Assembly (NCBI GenBank): GCA_041748555.1
Contig: JBGTDA010000077.1
Coordinates: forward strand, 1-25,047
DNA length: 25,047 nt
Origin: Rhodonellum sp041748555
GTDB taxonomy: Bacteria; Bacteroidota; Bacteroidia; Cytophagales; Cyclobacteriaceae
Direction of reading: 5' to 3'
The notes below the pieces were generated by a model. That model searched no databases. It was not told where the DNA came from and saw nothing but the letters and a program-made list of their open reading frames with translations. The first letter of the stretch is position 1, and the number at the start of each line of letters is the position of its first letter. The position numbers and the translations under genes are program-made. This document shows, piece by piece, positions 24,364 to 25,047 of the stretch.

Positions 24364-24380
24364 TCAGATAAATTATCTGA
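24364..24380. promoter_or_regulatory. 17-bp palindrome between divergent genes, possible operator
   Basis: TCAGATAAATTATCTGA is perfectly symmetric around its central base. It lies 32 bases upstream of the -7 element of the phasin-like gene and 85 bases before the ATG at 24466, so a dimeric regulator bound here could affect both genes. A direct repeat of ATCTGATAATC type overlaps its right end. No regulator gene is next to it. Confidence 0.4.
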
Positions 24381-24465
24381 TAATCAAATCCTTAACAGCT
24401 CAATTTCTTGGAGTGCAAACCGGATCAAAACCCACATTTCTATTATTATTTTCTACTTTTATGGT

Positions 24466-24996
24466 ATGAACCAGTTTGTTTCCACCTTAGAAAAATTCGA
24501 TTCCAATCTGTGGCAGTTCCATGTACCCATACCGGAAACTCTTGCCCTTTCCTTGATCGAGGGAGCCAACAAAAGGGTAATTTGTACCTTGAACGGTCAA
24601 GTGGGTTTTCGTACTGCCTTGATGAAATCCGAGGGATACTGGTTTGTACTCGTGAACAAAGACCATCGGGACCAATTACAGCTCAATGAAGGACATCAAC
24701 TAAATGTTTCACTGGAAAAAGACCATTCCGAATACGGACATGAAATGCCGGAGGAATTTCAGGTTTTACTGGATCAAGATGAACTTGGAGAAACCTATTT
24801 CAAATCCTTGACGATGGGAAAGCAGCGAAGCTTGGTCTATATTGTGACAAAGGTCAAAAACTCCAAAAGTCGACTCAACAAAGCAATGGCTATTGTGGAG
24901 CACCTCAAGGAAGTTAAAGGAAAGCTTGATTTTAAAATGCTCAACGAGAAAATTAAGTTTTACAATAATCTCTACAAATCCGGAAATAGGTTTTGA
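24466..24996 (+). CDS. YdeI/OmdA-like protein with DUF1905-type barrel
   Basis: The product is 176 residues, cytoplasmic. The N-terminal half (about 1-95) has the DUF1905 wording: W-Q-F-H-V-P-I-P, then K-R-V-I-C-T-L-N-G, then F-R-T-A-L-M, ending in V-S-L-E-K-D-H-S-E-Y-G. The C-terminal part (about 96-176) has M-P-E-E-F, then D-Q-D-E-L-G-E-T-Y-F-K-S-L-T-M-G-K-Q-R-S, then I-V-T-K-V-K-N-S-K-S-R-L-N-K-A. This matches the OmdA/YdeI bacteriocin-protection-like C-terminal domain. The function of these proteins is poorly defined. The ATG at 24466 starts the domain; another ATG at 24461 is out of frame. It is divergent from the phasin-like gene with the palindrome between them. Confidence 0.8.
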   Translation: MNQFVSTLEKFDSNLWQFHVPIPETLALSLIEGANKRVICTLNGQVGFRTALMKSEGYWFVLVNKDHRDQLQLNEGHQLNVSLEKDHSEYGHEMPEEFQVLLDQDELGETYFKSLTMGKQRSLVYIVTKVKNSKSRLNKAMAIVEHLKEVKGKLDFKMLNEKIKFYNNLYKSGNRF

Positions 24997-25019
24997 AAAG
25001 AGTCAATACGGTCAACATT

Positions 25020-25037
25020 ATTGCGATGTGGCAATCT
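25020..25037. repeat. Short echo of the window-start repeat
   Basis: ATTGCGATGTGGCAATCT at the window's end joins the two tips of the long hairpin found in the tandem array (ATTGCGA... and ...GTGGCAATCT) without the intervening stem. This suggests a dispersed family present at both ends of the window. The copy is 24 bases after the YdeI-like gene's stop and could act as its 3' hairpin. Confidence 0.5.
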
Positions 25038-25047
25038 GAAGGGGAAG

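Overview
The window looks like chromosomal DNA of a marine or saline Bacteroidota, most likely order Cytophagales (Cyclobacteriaceae-like). Five points support this. Protein starts lack clear Shine-Dalgarno sites. Several starts sit 20-95 bases behind exact matches to the Bacteroidota -7 element TAnnTTTG. Secreted and lipoprotein sulfatases are clustered. The genes are typical Bacteroidota families (S9 peptidase, RprY-like regulator, FeoB with a Cys-rich partner). The intergenic DNA is rich in palindromic repeats. The taxonomy is inferred from gene content, not computed.

Layout. 1-571 is a 178-bp tandem array of hairpin-rich units, followed by gene-free AT-rich DNA. 920-7685 is a desulfation and lactone-hydrolysis region: three different Cys-type sulfatases (one lipoprotein, two exported, one of these with C-terminal HEAT-like repeats), an SMP-30 lactonase, a DUF2905 membrane protein and the last ~50 codons of a decayed amidohydrolase. 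8149-10067 carries NADP-type glutamate dehydrogenase and a small protein of a family often mislabelled as PRPP synthetase. 10657-13625 is a damaged block: an S9 peptidase broken by a (TA)n tract, then an OmpR/RprY-type response regulator that has lost its phospho-acceptor half. 13674-14196 is an AT-rich PIN-toxin/antitoxin pair. 14490-20195 holds a Bcr/CflA transporter, a small lipoprotein, a possible scrap of a cation diffusion facilitator, a TVP38/DedA-type membrane protein, an MBL-fold hydrolase and a TrkA-gated potassium channel. 20463-23958 is a compact run: feoA, feoB, a FeoB-associated Cys-rich peptide and a polyprenyl diphosphate synthase. 23959-24996 holds a phasin-like helical protein and a YdeI/OmdA-like protein. 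A short echo of the window-start repeat lies at the very end.

How the genes work together. The sulfatases and lactonase plausibly act on sulfated algal or host glycans, although no SusC/SusD pair, glycoside hydrolase or sulfatase-maturing enzyme is present here. The feo run imports ferrous iron; the prenyl synthase 27 bases behind it may share its transcript. I found no clear undescribed multi-gene system. The most notable signals are the TA-tract frameshift, the beheaded regulator, the palindromic repeat family, the HEAT-bearing sulfatase and the feo-prenyl synthase linkage.
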